Shown: positions 1 through 8,156 of the stretch, one piece after another
How the letters are laid out: the number at the start of each line of letters is the position of its first letter
How positions within the stretch are numbered: position 1 is the first letter of the stretch
NCBI GenBank assembly: GCA_045616685.1
Contig: JAZLHF010000004.1
Location: forward strand, 89,300-153,299
DNA: 64,000 nucleotides
Direction of reading: 5' to 3'
Origin: UBA1764 sp045616685
Lineage (GTDB): Bacteria > Bacillota > Clostridia > Peptostreptococcales > Anaerovoracaceae
Notes under the pieces: model-generated
The model's database searches: none
What the model was told of the DNA's origin: nothing
Seen by the model: only the letters and a program-made list of their open reading frames with translations
Translations under genes and position numbers: made by a program

Positions 1-225
1 TCTTTTATTTACGATAGGAATGCCATATTCGGATTCAATTTCTTCGCAAACTTTAACAAGATTGTTAGCGTACTTGCAAATCTTATCATAAATTTTTGCA
101 CATGCATCCTTTGGATCTTCATCTGCACAAGAGAAAAGTGAAATACCCATAGTACATGTTCTTATATCTAAATGCTGCTGTTGGATCATATCCAATGTAG
201 CAAGAATGTCTTTTTGATTAATCAT
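1..225 (-). CDS. PFL family protein (UPF0210/DUF711), N-terminal fragment
   Basis: This gene starts at the ATG at 225 and runs off the left edge, so only about 75 N-terminal residues are visible. They begin MINQKDILATLDMI and include a segment with TCTMGISLFSCADED, typical of the PFL/UPF0210 family. The family has no firmly established biochemical role. Thirteen bases separate it from the upstream ACT-domain gene. PFL and UPF0237 ACT proteins are usual neighbours in Clostridia, which supports both calls and suggests co-transcription. Confidence 0.75.
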   Translation of the reverse strand, partial: MINQKDILATLDMIQQQHLDIRTCTMGISLFSCADEDPKDACAKIYDKICKYANNLVKVCEEIESEYGIPIVNKR

Positions 226-237
226 TTCCAGTCACCA

Positions 238-507
238 TTAGATTGTGTGCATTGCATCAAAAATTTCTTCACGTTGAATATGAATTGAAAGACCCATTTC
301 ATTTCCAAGCTCACATAAATCTTCTTGGAGTTGAGCAAATGGGGCATTTGATTTTTCGGTATCTACAAGCATAATCATCGTAAATGTATTTGCTAAAATA
401 GTCTGTGAAATGTCCTGTACATTTACATTTCTTGTAGCTAGTTTATTACATACCGCAGCGATAATACCAACATGATCCTCGCCTACAACTGTTACAATAG
501 CTTTCAT
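238..507 (-). CDS. ACT domain protein (UPF0237 family)
   Basis: This 89-residue protein is a single ACT domain. The N-terminus MKAIVTVVGEDHVGIIAAV has the Gly-containing turn between the first strand and helix that binds small ligands, often amino acids, in ACT dimers. It follows the AI-2E transporter gene by 13 bases and precedes the PFL gene by 12, so the three probably form one minus-strand operon. Length matches UPF0237 proteins (about 90 residues). The ligand cannot be read from sequence; a regulatory partnership with the PFL protein is inferred only from their frequent pairing. Confidence 0.85.
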   Translation of the reverse strand: MKAIVTVVGEDHVGIIAAVCNKLATRNVNVQDISQTILANTFTMIMLVDTEKSNAPFAQLQEDLCELGNEMGLSIHIQREEIFDAMHTI

Positions 508-520
508 TACTTCCTCCGAG

Positions 521-1681
521 TTACTCCGTTGTTTCCTTGCCGTATTCGTCTAAATCTTTTCTCAATTCAAGCCAAGGAATAAGCATTTCTTTGTAAATAT
601 ATACAATAATCGCAACGAGAGGGATTGCAAGTAAAATACCCATGACTCCGAAAAGCTTTCCGAATACGATGATTGCAATTAAGATTAATACTCCTGGGAC
701 ATTTAACGCATCACCAAAAAGTTTGGGTTTGATAACATAAGCATCACATAACTGAAGTAATACTGTCAAAATCAAAAATGGTATAACCGATGCAGGCTTT
801 ACCAACAGTAAAACGAATGCCCCGATTGCGCCACCAACGATTGGCCCAAATGTTGGAGCAAGATTTGTGATGCCAACTACAAATGAAATAAAGAGTACAT
901 TTGGCATCTTCAAAATTACCATCACGATATAGTTAACGCCACCAATGATTAATGTATCAATAAGCTGACATCCAATATATTTTGAGAAAATAACATTGAA
1001 CTTATTAGCTAAAATTTTTCCTTTTTCGAATTGTAAAGGATTTAAAGACAATTTGAAAAACTTCGCAAATGCTGCGCAAATATTTTTCTTATCAAACAAG
1101 AAATAGATTGCGAATATAGCACCAATTAGCCAATTCAAAGCTCTGACGCCAATATTTGTAGTTGTATTAATAATGGATAATCCGTTATCAAGGATAAGAT
1201 TACTAAGTTGCGTAATTAAACCATTGTCTGCCGAGAACGAATCAAGCAACTCATCAATCGATTCAATGTTTTGAATTGGAAGGCCCGAGCTTGCGATAAA
1301 TTCCTTAAGAGTCTCAATATAGGCTGGGAAGTTTTCGATAAAAACTTCAATACTCTCAATCATCTGTGGGATTAGTGACATAAGAAGCAGTGCAATTGCA
1401 AGCAACACAACAATTAGTGAAATCAGAACTGAGAGTTGCCATCTAGTAGTTTCTTTCTTAATCTTCTTAAATGCTGTGCGTTGGAACAACTTTGCAACAA
1501 GATTCATAATGAACGCTAATACAAATCCGATAATAACAGGACTTAAAATTTTAAGAAGTTTAGCAATTGCATACCCAAATGTATCAAGGTGTGTAATACA
1601 AACGAAGAATAAAACGGAAATACAACCCGCTAGTGCATACGCTTTCCACTTTTTATCGATGTCCTTAAAAAAGTCTTTCAT
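521..1681 (-). CDS. AI-2E family transporter (membrane protein)
   Basis: This 386-residue polytopic membrane protein has the AI-2E transporter family layout: paired N-terminal hydrophobic helices, a soluble middle region (about residues 115-175), then further helices with the motif GITNLAPTFGPIVGGAIGA (about 270-290) and the C-terminal segment LFGDALNVPGVLILIAIIVFGKLFGVMGILLAIPL in two parts. Members have been linked to autoinducer export or Na+/H+ exchange, but the substrate of this copy cannot be assigned. It is the first gene of the ACT-PFL operon, and the aldolase terminator lies just upstream. Confidence 0.85.
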   Translation of the reverse strand: MKDFFKDIDKKWKAYALAGCISVLFFVCITHLDTFGYAIAKLLKILSPVIIGFVLAFIMNLVAKLFQRTAFKKIKKETTRWQLSVLISLIVVLLAIALLLMSLIPQMIESIEVFIENFPAYIETLKEFIASSGLPIQNIESIDELLDSFSADNGLITQLSNLILDNGLSIINTTTNIGVRALNWLIGAIFAIYFLFDKKNICAAFAKFFKLSLNPLQFEKGKILANKFNVIFSKYIGCQLIDTLIIGGVNYIVMVILKMPNVLFISFVVGITNLAPTFGPIVGGAIGAFVLLLVKPASVIPFLILTVLLQLCDAYVIKPKLFGDALNVPGVLILIAIIVFGKLFGVMGILLAIPLVAIIVYIYKEMLIPWLELRKDLDEYGKETTE

Positions 1682-1708
1682 GATGTTTAAAAAATTTCTT
1701 TAACAAAA

Positions 1709-1730
1709 GGCCAGCTTTTATAAGCTGGCC
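1709..1730 (-). terminator. Intrinsic terminator after fba
   Basis: A perfect inverted repeat, GGCCAGCTT/AAGCTGGCC, with a short AT loop lies 22 bases downstream of the fba stop codon. On the minus strand it is followed by TTTTGTT, fitting a Rho-independent terminator that separates fba from the AI-2E transporter operon. Confidence 0.85.
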
Positions 1731-1751
1731 CTATTACTAATTTAACAAAAA

Positions 1752-2717
1752 CTATGCCTTATCATTGCAACCGAGAACATCAACAATCTTATGCTTTACA
1801 AGCTGCTTAATGTTTTCTCTTGCTGGTTTAAGGTATTCTCTTGGGTCGAACTTATCTGGGTGTTCAGCCATAAACTGGCGAATAGTGCCTGTCATAGCAA
1901 GTCTAAGGTCTGAGTCAATATTAATCTTGCAAACGGCAAGCTTTGCTGCTTCTCTAAGCTGTTCTTCTGGAATGCCTACTGCATCTGGCATACTTCCACC
2001 ATTTTCGTTAACCATCTTAACGTATTCTTGTGGAACCGATGATGAACCGTGAAGAACGATTGGGAAGCCAGGAAGTCTCTTAGATACTTCTTCGAGAATG
2101 TCGAAACGAAGTGGAGGAGGCACTAAAACACCTTTTTCGTTTATTGTGCACTGTTCTGGTCTAAACTTATATGCACCATGGGATGTGCCAATTGCAATTG
2201 CGAGAGAATCGCAACCTGTTTCCTTAACAAATCTTTCAACATCTTCTGGTCTTGTATATGAAGAATCTTCGGCAGCGACCTTAACTTCATCTTCTACACC
2301 TGCAAGTGTGCCAAGTTCAGCCTCTACCACTACACCATGAGCATGAGCATATTCAACTACTTTCTTTGTGATTTCGATATTTTCTTCTAAGGACTTGCTA
2401 GAAGCATCAATCATAACTGATGTGAATCCATCATCAACACATTCTTTACATGTTTCAAATGAATCACCATGATCAAGATGAAGCGCAATAGGAAGTCCTG
2501 TTTCTTTTTCTGCTGCTTCAACCAGTTTTACAAGGTATGTACGGTTAGCATAGTTTCTAGCGCCTCTGCTTACCTGAAGAATCACAGGTGCATTGCACTC
2601 TTTAGCAGCTTCTGTTATACCCTGAATGATTTCCATGTTGTTAACATTGAAAGCCCCGATAGCGTAGCCTCCGTTGTATGCTTTTTCAAACATTTCTTTT
2701 GTTGTTACTAATGGCAT
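1752..2717 (-). CDS. fba: Class II fructose-1,6-bisphosphate aldolase
   Basis: Cytosolic glycolytic enzyme that reversibly cleaves fructose 1,6-bisphosphate to dihydroxyacetone phosphate and glyceraldehyde 3-phosphate. The 321-residue product has the class II zinc-site motifs: LHLDHG (about 78-83), a later acidic segment VEAELGTLAG, IGTSHGAYKF (about 177) and VLHGSSSVP (about 221), plus the C-terminal NIDSDLR phosphate-binding region. Length is typical of bacterial class IIB enzymes. It is monocistronic: its own terminator lies downstream, and an extended -10 box (TGCTATAAT on the minus strand, 2767-2775) lies about 50 bases upstream. Confidence 0.95.
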   Translation of the reverse strand: MPLVTTKEMFEKAYNGGYAIGAFNVNNMEIIQGITEAAKECNAPVILQVSRGARNYANRTYLVKLVEAAEKETGLPIALHLDHGDSFETCKECVDDGFTSVMIDASSKSLEENIEITKKVVEYAHAHGVVVEAELGTLAGVEDEVKVAAEDSSYTRPEDVERFVKETGCDSLAIAIGTSHGAYKFRPEQCTINEKGVLVPPPLRFDILEEVSKRLPGFPIVLHGSSSVPQEYVKMVNENGGSMPDAVGIPEEQLREAAKLAVCKINIDSDLRLAMTGTIRQFMAEHPDKFDPREYLKPARENIKQLVKHKIVDVLGCNDKA

Positions 2718-2766
2718 AATATATCCTCCTAAAATTCTTGTGAATTTTTTATTCTTAACCTAAGAT

Positions 2767-2775
2767 ATTATAGCA
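2767..2775 (-). promoter_or_regulatory. Extended -10 promoter element of fba
   Basis: The minus strand reads TGCTATAAT, a consensus extended -10 (TGnTATAAT). No good -35 hexamer sits at 17 bases, which is usual for extended -10 promoters. The predicted start gives a leader of roughly 40 bases containing the AGGAGG-like site before the fba ATG. Confidence 0.6.
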
Positions 2776-2976
2776 CTTTTTATCATTTTCTTCATTATTT
2801 ATGCGCTTTTCTAAAGAAAAATGAGAGAAAAAATGGTAAAATAATATAACAAATACGTTCACAGATATCCTTCTTTGTAAAGAAGAATGGGTACTGCTTG
2901 CAACTTCAATTATTAATTATTGCTAATGGTCTCAACATAGTTACCATGAAGACATTACAAAAACCTATTAAGTAAC

Positions 2977-3564
2977 ATGACATTATTTGACGAAGCTTTA
3001 TGTTTCGCAACTGAAAGACATAGCGGACAGTTGCGTAAATGTAGTAAAACTCCATATATCATGCATCCTGTTGAGGTTGCACAAATCATCAGTACAATGT
3101 CTGATGATATTGAATTAATGGCCGCAGGACTTCTCCACGACACAGTAGAGGATACCGATACAACTATCGAAGAGATTGAAGAAAAATTCGGTAAGCGCGT
3201 TGCGCTTCTCGTTATGACAGAAACTGAAGATAAACGTGAAGACTTGCCGGCAGACCAAACATGGATGCTGAGAAAAGAAGAATCTCTAATTATGCTTAGC
3301 AATACAAGGAATATGGATGTGAAGATGCTCTGGATGGGTGACAAACTATCAAATATGCGGTCTATTGCTAGAGATTACAACAAAGAGGGAGATACTATCT
3401 GGACCAAGTTCCATGAAAGCGATCCGAGAGTACAATCCTGGTATTATGAGACAATCGCTAGATGCCTTGAAGATCTTAGCGAATATCCAGTATATAAAGA
3501 ATATGTTTCTTTAGTAAATTATGTTTTCAAGAATTACTTAGGAGAGTTTAAACATGAGATCTAA
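2977..3564 (+). CDS. HD domain protein, RelA/SpoT-type phosphohydrolase domain
   Basis: A 195-residue stand-alone HD hydrolase. It has the metal-binding signature of the RelA/SpoT hydrolase and MESH1 group: ERHSGQLRK with the first His, PYIMHPVEVA, then LLHDTVEDTDTT (about 54-65) carrying the HD pair and the downstream ED. No synthetase or TGS domain follows, so a small (p)ppGpp-hydrolase-like or nucleotide phosphohydrolase role is plausible but unproved. Its 3' end overlaps the STAS-kinase gene by 11 bases, implying translational coupling. The chosen ATG has a weak ribosome-binding site; a 9-codon ORF (2947-2976) ends one base before it and may help re-initiation. Confidence 0.8.
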   Translation: MTLFDEALCFATERHSGQLRKCSKTPYIMHPVEVAQIISTMSDDIELMAAGLLHDTVEDTDTTIEEIEEKFGKRVALLVMTETEDKREDLPADQTWMLRKEESLIMLSNTRNMDVKMLWMGDKLSNMRSIARDYNKEGDTIWTKFHESDPRVQSWYYETIARCLEDLSEYPVYKEYVSLVNYVFKNYLGEFKHEI

Positions 3565-4735
3565 GTTAGAAGACAACACATTATCACTCTACCTAGAAGG
3601 AAGAGTCGATTCCAATTCAGCTCAACAAGTTCAAGCTGAAATCGATGAAGAAATTGAAAAATATCCTCACGAAAAACTAGTTATCAATGCCAAAGATCTT
3701 GAATACATCTCAAGTGCTGGCCTTAGAATCGTTCTTCGTTTAAAGCAAAAAGATAAAACATTAAAAGTTATTAACACTAATGAATCTGTTTACGAAGTAT
3801 TTGATATGACGGGATTCACAGAATTTATGGAAATCAATAGATCATTCCGTAAATTATCTGTTGATGGATGTGCCGTTATTGGTAAAGGCGCTAAGGGAAC
3901 AGTTTATCGTTATGATAGAGAAACAGTTGTTAAGGTATATAACAACCCAGATAGCTTAGCAGTCATTCAAAATGAAAGAAAACTTGCTCGTGAAGCATTC
4001 GTACTTGGAATTCCTACAGCTATCTCATACGATATTGCCAGAGTAGACGGAAAATTCGGATCAGTATTCGAACTACTTGATACAAAGTCTTACACACAGC
4101 TTATTGAAGATGATCCAGCTAATATTGATCAGTACGTTACAGATTATGCAAACCTTTTAAGACAGATTCACGGTACAACGATTAAACCTGGTTCAATGCC
4201 TGATTACAAACCTAAGGCGATGGATTGGTTTAACAAGTCTAAACCGTTCTTGCCAGAAGCAACCGCAAACAAGCTTGAAGCAATGATTGAAGCTGTTCCA
4301 GATGAACCTACAATGCTTCACTGTGATTATCACACAAATAACCTTATGCAGATGAATGGTGAAGCATTAATCATTGATATGGATACTCTTTCACATGGTC
4401 ACCCTATCTTTGATCTTGCTAACACATTTACAGCTCACAAAGGTTTTAGCGAACATATGAAAGGAATGACCGAGAACTTCTTTACTTTCCCTGTTGAAGT
4501 TGCTAACGATGTTTGGGATAGATTCTTACCTAAGTACTTGAAGTCAGATGACAAGGCATATGTTGCCGAAATCGAAGATAAAGCAAGACTTCTTGGTTTG
4601 GTTAGAATTATCCAGCACATCGTAAAGCGTAATTCACAAGAAACGCCAGAAGGAAAAGCTGATCTTGATTACTATGTAGCAGAAACAGTTAAGCTTGTAG
4701 ACAAACTTGATTGCTTAGATTTTGAGTTTAAATAA
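3554..4735 (+). CDS. STAS domain fused to aminoglycoside-phosphotransferase-like kinase
   Basis: The 393-residue protein has two parts. Residues 1 to about 98 form a STAS (anti-sigma-factor antagonist) domain with the segment LEYISSAGLRIVLRLK, whose Ser is the usual phosphorylation site. Residues about 105-380 form a protein-kinase-like phosphotransferase: glycine-rich GKGAKGTVY, the Lys in VVKVYN, catalytic loop MLHCDYHTNNLM and metal-binding IIDMDTLSHG, as in APH/choline-kinase enzymes. The substrate is unknown. Overlap with the HD gene implies one operon and a shared signalling role. A hairpin terminator lies just after the stop. Confidence 0.85.
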   Translation: MRSKLEDNTLSLYLEGRVDSNSAQQVQAEIDEEIEKYPHEKLVINAKDLEYISSAGLRIVLRLKQKDKTLKVINTNESVYEVFDMTGFTEFMEINRSFRKLSVDGCAVIGKGAKGTVYRYDRETVVKVYNNPDSLAVIQNERKLAREAFVLGIPTAISYDIARVDGKFGSVFELLDTKSYTQLIEDDPANIDQYVTDYANLLRQIHGTTIKPGSMPDYKPKAMDWFNKSKPFLPEATANKLEAMIEAVPDEPTMLHCDYHTNNLMQMNGEALIIDMDTLSHGHPIFDLANTFTAHKGFSEHMKGMTENFFTFPVEVANDVWDRFLPKYLKSDDKAYVAEIEDKARLLGLVRIIQHIVKRNSQETPEGKADLDYYVAETVKLVDKLDCLDFEFK

Positions 4736-4743
4736 AGACATAA

Positions 4744-4766
4744 CCGCAGCAAATGCTGCGGTTTTT
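4744..4766 (+). terminator. Intrinsic terminator after the HD/STAS-kinase operon
   Basis: CCGCAGC-AAAT-GCTGCGG followed by TTTTT on the plus strand, eight bases after the stop codon of the STAS-kinase gene. It also shows that the radical SAM gene must start downstream of this point. Confidence 0.9.
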
Positions 4767-4769
4767 CTA

Positions 4770-4778
4770 TGTTATACT
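4770..4778 (+). promoter_or_regulatory. Extended -10 element of a probably leaderless radical SAM mRNA
   Basis: TGTTATACT fits the extended -10 pattern TGnTATAAT. Only six bases lie between its end and the ATG at 4785, where transcription would be expected to begin. There is no Shine-Dalgarno sequence in front of the ATG. Confidence 0.5.
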
Positions 4779-4784
4779 ATATAT

Positions 4785-5639
4785 ATGAAAGTTGAAAAAC
4801 GGTTCAAAAAAATTTATATAGAAATAAGCAATGTCTGCAACCTAAAATGTAGCTTTTGCCCGGGCACAACCCGAGAATCGAGATATATGTCCATTGATGA
4901 GTTTAGGCGCGTTATAGAGGCAATTAGGCCATATACTGGATATATTTATTATCACCTTATGGGCGAGCCGCTTATGCACCCTGAACTAGGCAAATTTATA
5001 GATATTGCCTATGACAATGGCTTAAAAAGCTGTATAACGACTAATGGAACATTGCTAGAAAGCAAAGGAAACATTCTATCGACCAGAGTCGAGAAGATTC
5101 ATAAGATAAACATCTCACTTCAGGCCCAAGAAGCCAATGGGAATTGCCTAAATCTGGATAAATATCTAAGTGATTGTTTATTTTTTATCAAAGAATTGGA
5201 AGGTAAAACCATTGAAATTCTAAGACTTTGGAACAACGGTGGGCAAAACAGCAATAATCCAACCATTTTAGAGAAAATTCATCAAGCCTTCCCTGGCGAA
5301 TGGGTAAAACACCCTTTTGGAGAGACCATTGGAGAGCAAATTTTCCTCGAGTATGGGGACAAATTTGACTGGCCAAATGAAAATTCTGCTATTATTAAAA
5401 GCAACCAATACTACTGTTATGGCCTAAAAGATCAAATTGGCATTTTAGCAGATGGGACAGTAGTCCCCTGCTGCTTAGATAATAATGGCACCATCGCTTT
5501 AGGTAATATTTTCGAAAACGACCTAAAAAGCATCTTGAATGCAGAAAAAGCATTAAAAATTTACGAATCATTTAAACAAGGCAAAGCTGCCGAAGAATTA
5601 TGTAAAAAATGTGGCTACGCCACAAGATTTCAAAAATAA
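4785..5639 (+). CDS. Radical SAM protein with SPASM-like C-terminus
   Basis: A 284-residue radical S-adenosylmethionine protein. The cluster motif CNLKCSFCPG (about residues 18-27) binds the catalytic [4Fe-4S] cluster. HLMGEPLMHPEL (about 60-71) is the GGE-like SAM-binding strand. The C-terminus has further Cys residues (PCCLDNNGTIALGNI and LCKKCGYA), suggesting a SPASM or Twitch auxiliary cluster. The substrate is unknown. A longer reading frame from 4722 is rejected because it would include the preceding terminator and the -10 box. The pseudouridine synthase gene follows after three bases, so the two are probably co-transcribed. Confidence 0.85.
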   Translation: MKVEKRFKKIYIEISNVCNLKCSFCPGTTRESRYMSIDEFRRVIEAIRPYTGYIYYHLMGEPLMHPELGKFIDIAYDNGLKSCITTNGTLLESKGNILSTRVEKIHKINISLQAQEANGNCLNLDKYLSDCLFFIKELEGKTIEILRLWNNGGQNSNNPTILEKIHQAFPGEWVKHPFGETIGEQIFLEYGDKFDWPNENSAIIKSNQYYCYGLKDQIGILADGTVVPCCLDNNGTIALGNIFENDLKSILNAEKALKIYESFKQGKAAEELCKKCGYATRFQK

Positions 5640-5642
5640 ACA

Positions 5643-6368
5643 ATGCCAAAAACAAGATTAGACAAATTGTTTTCAAATCTAGGAATATTAAGTCGCACAG
5701 AATGCAATAAAGCTGCAAAGCATGGCGATATTTTAGTGAACAGAGAAATATGCAAATCATCTGATACTAAAATTGATTCTACGGTTGATGAAATTTATTT
5801 TAAGGGAAACAAAATTGATACACGCCAATTTGTTTACTACATGCTGAACAAACCAGCTGGATGCTTAACTGCAAATGAGGACAAACATTCAAAAACAGTT
5901 TTTAATTATATCGATGACACAAGAACCGATCTTAGTGCAGTAGGAAGATTAGATAAAGATACAACAGGAATTTTAATAATCACAAATGATGGCGCACTAA
6001 ATCACAAACTTCTCTCACCAAAATATCATGTCCCAAAAACTTATGAAGCTCTCATTAGTGGGATTCTAACAGATGATGATATAAAGCTCTTAGAAAGGGG
6101 ATTAGACATTGGCGATAGCAAGCCCACCCTTCCTGCAAAATGCAGAATTTTAGATGTAAAAAATAGTAATTCTATAGTAGAACTCATTATTACCGAGGGC
6201 CGCTTTCACCAGGTTAAAAGAATGTTCAAAGCTATTGAAAAACCAGTACTTAAACTGCATCGAAGCCGCTTTGGATCACTCCTTTTAGATAAAGAGTTGG
6301 CGCCTGGCTCGTACCGAGAATTGACAGAAGAAGAATTATTTAAACTTAAAAACCCTGAATCACTTTAG
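5643..6368 (+). CDS. RNA pseudouridine synthase, RsuA/RluB family
   Basis: A 241-residue enzyme that isomerises specific uridines in rRNA. Residues 1-60 are an S4 RNA-binding domain (TRLDKLFSNLGILSRTEC). The catalytic domain carries the family motif GRLDKDTTGILIITNDG (about 100-116) with the nucleophilic Asp, followed by KTYEALISG and EGRFHQVKRMF, all hallmarks of the RsuA family. The exact target (16S U516 for RsuA, or a 23S site for RluB/E/F) cannot be decided. It lies three bases after the radical SAM gene and ends inside a terminator hairpin shared with the opposing Na/Pi symporter gene. Confidence 0.92.
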   Translation: MPKTRLDKLFSNLGILSRTECNKAAKHGDILVNREICKSSDTKIDSTVDEIYFKGNKIDTRQFVYYMLNKPAGCLTANEDKHSKTVFNYIDDTRTDLSAVGRLDKDTTGILIITNDGALNHKLLSPKYHVPKTYEALISGILTDDDIKLLERGLDIGDSKPTLPAKCRILDVKNSNSIVELIITEGRFHQVKRMFKAIEKPVLKLHRSRFGSLLLDKELAPGSYRELTEEELFKLKNPESL

Positions 6369-6386
6369 TGACTCAGGGTTTTGTTT
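6349..6386. terminator. Bidirectional intrinsic terminator between convergent genes
   Basis: AAAACCCTGA...TCAGGGTTTT forms a stem with A-rich and T-rich flanks on both sides. The pseudouridine synthase stop codon lies in the loop, and the Na/Pi symporter stop lies at the far edge. It can end transcription from either side. Confidence 0.85.
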
Positions 6387-8155
6387 TATAAGTATTTATC
6401 CTCAAGTTCGGCTAGGCGAATATTAAACATTTCATCATCACCATGTCGCAAACTCGAAATATATTCATGTTCGAAGTTTTCAATTCCATCGCTGTGTCTA
6501 GCGAGCGTATGAACGCCGACATTACTACACATATCAGCGACTCTTCCAAAATGCATCAAAAGATCTAAATATGCAGAGCCAGAAACTGAATTACATTCTC
6601 CGGCAATCAACCTATTCATATGGCCTTCTTTCGCCTTTTCAATAAGCGAAGTCACAATTTCACATAGAGGCTGAATTTCTTTGGCCGCATCAACATTTTG
6701 AGTTACCATCGCAGAACCTGTATATTCAACAATAGAGTTTACAAGTTCTGCAATTACTGAAAGCTGTTCATCTGCATCATTAGAAAAATCGATATCTCTG
6801 TCATGAATCATCTCTGCGGTTTTCGCGATTTCATATACATGGTCAGCTGCCCTTTCAAGGTCTGTAGAGCATTGCAAATAGTAGTGCTGCTTGATGTCCT
6901 GAGATCCAATTTTAAGATGCGGGGAAAGTCTTACCAAATAATTTCCAATTGCATCAGATACCTTATCTATATAATCTTCGTCCTTAACAATCTGCTCGTA
7001 TATTTTATCATCAAAGTCCGTAATAAGGCTTACTGCAAGAGTCAAGTTTTGAGAAATCTTATTTCTAATTGAAAGCAGTCCTTTATAAGCAGAGCTTAAT
7101 GCTAAAGCTGGTGAACTAAACAGTCTATCATCAAGCGCTGTAATTTCAGGTATAACATTCTTGCCATCGCTATCTTTAACAATCTTTGTAGAAAGTTTCT
7201 CATAAGTCTTCGCTAAAGGAAGCAGAATAATTGCACAAGCAAGCTTAAATGCAGTGTGCGCATTAGCAATTCCACCAGAGTTAAGCACACTGTCCCAAAG
7301 CTCTTCCAGTCCACCGCATGCATGGATTGCATTAACGGCTACAGCTATAATTACTATTTCGCTAAGATTAAACAAAATATTTACAATGCCTGTTCGCTTT
7401 GCATCAGCACTTGTTCCAATAGAACAAACCATAGCTGTTGTAACACAATCGCCAAGGTAAATGCCACAGATAATTGGATAAACTGATGCGAAAGTTAAGA
7501 CTCCGGTAATCGAGAGTGCCTGCAAAATACCAATGGTTGCAGAGCTGCTTTGCAGAATAAATGCAACTGCAAAACCAACAAGGAATCCCAAGATTGGTGT
7601 ATCGCCAAAACTTATGAACAAACCCAAAAACTTAGGATCTTCAGATAAAGGAATTACCGCCTGGGTCATGTTCAAAAGACCTGTAAACAGAATCCCAAAG
7701 CCCATCGCAATTGTCCCAATTGTATTTGACTTTCTGGTATTAACAAACATCACAAAGACAATACCAATAATCGCTGCAATAGGAGCTAATGTTGAAGGCT
7801 TAAAAATACTAAGCCAAGCGGCGCCACTTGAATCAACATCCAACAGTCTAATAATCTGGCCTGTAATTGTTGTACCAACATTCGCGCCTATAATAATACC
7901 AATAGACTGGCTTAATGTCATGATACCAGCGCTTACAAGACCTGACGCAATGACAATTGTTGCTGTAGAGCTTTGAATAATTGCAGTTAAACCGACACCA
8001 ACTAAAAATCCCATAATTGGATTATTGGTGACTTTTTCTAATGCTGTTTTAAATGATCCAGTAGATTCTTTTTTAAGGCCATCGCCCATAATTCTCATCC
8101 CATAAAGAAATAGAGCTAAGCCACCTGATAATGAAATAATATCAAAAATTCCCAT
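6386..8155 (-). CDS. Na/Pi cotransporter family protein with PhoU-like C-terminus
   Basis: The 589-residue protein has an N-terminal membrane half (about 1-310) with the duplicated QSSTATIVIASGLVSAG and QSSSATIGILQALS motifs typical of NptA/PNaS sodium-phosphate symporters. A C-terminal soluble PhoU-like helical domain (about 345-570) follows. It probably moves phosphate, or senses it through the PhoU-like part. The upstream DUF362 gene ends two bases before its start, so the two are likely one operon. Confidence 0.9.
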   Translation of the reverse strand: MGIFDIISLSGGLALFLYGMRIMGDGLKKESTGSFKTALEKVTNNPIMGFLVGVGLTAIIQSSTATIVIASGLVSAGIMTLSQSIGIIIGANVGTTITGQIIRLLDVDSSGAAWLSIFKPSTLAPIAAIIGIVFVMFVNTRKSNTIGTIAMGFGILFTGLLNMTQAVIPLSEDPKFLGLFISFGDTPILGFLVGFAVAFILQSSSATIGILQALSITGVLTFASVYPIICGIYLGDCVTTAMVCSIGTSADAKRTGIVNILFNLSEIVIIAVAVNAIHACGGLEELWDSVLNSGGIANAHTAFKLACAIILLPLAKTYEKLSTKIVKDSDGKNVIPEITALDDRLFSSPALALSSAYKGLLSIRNKISQNLTLAVSLITDFDDKIYEQIVKDEDYIDKVSDAIGNYLVRLSPHLKIGSQDIKQHYYLQCSTDLERAADHVYEIAKTAEMIHDRDIDFSNDADEQLSVIAELVNSIVEYTGSAMVTQNVDAAKEIQPLCEIVTSLIEKAKEGHMNRLIAGECNSVSGSAYLDLLMHFGRVADMCSNVGVHTLARHSDGIENFEHEYISSLRHGDDEMFNIRLAELEDKYL

Positions 8156-8156
8156 G

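Noticed and set aside
2947..2976. Nine-codon ORF before the HD gene as a leader peptide
   Set aside because: No codon bias, no terminator and no ribosome-binding site; probably chance.
4722..4784. N-terminal extension of the radical SAM gene
   Set aside because: It would include the terminator of the previous operon and the extended -10; the radical SAM homology begins just after 4785.
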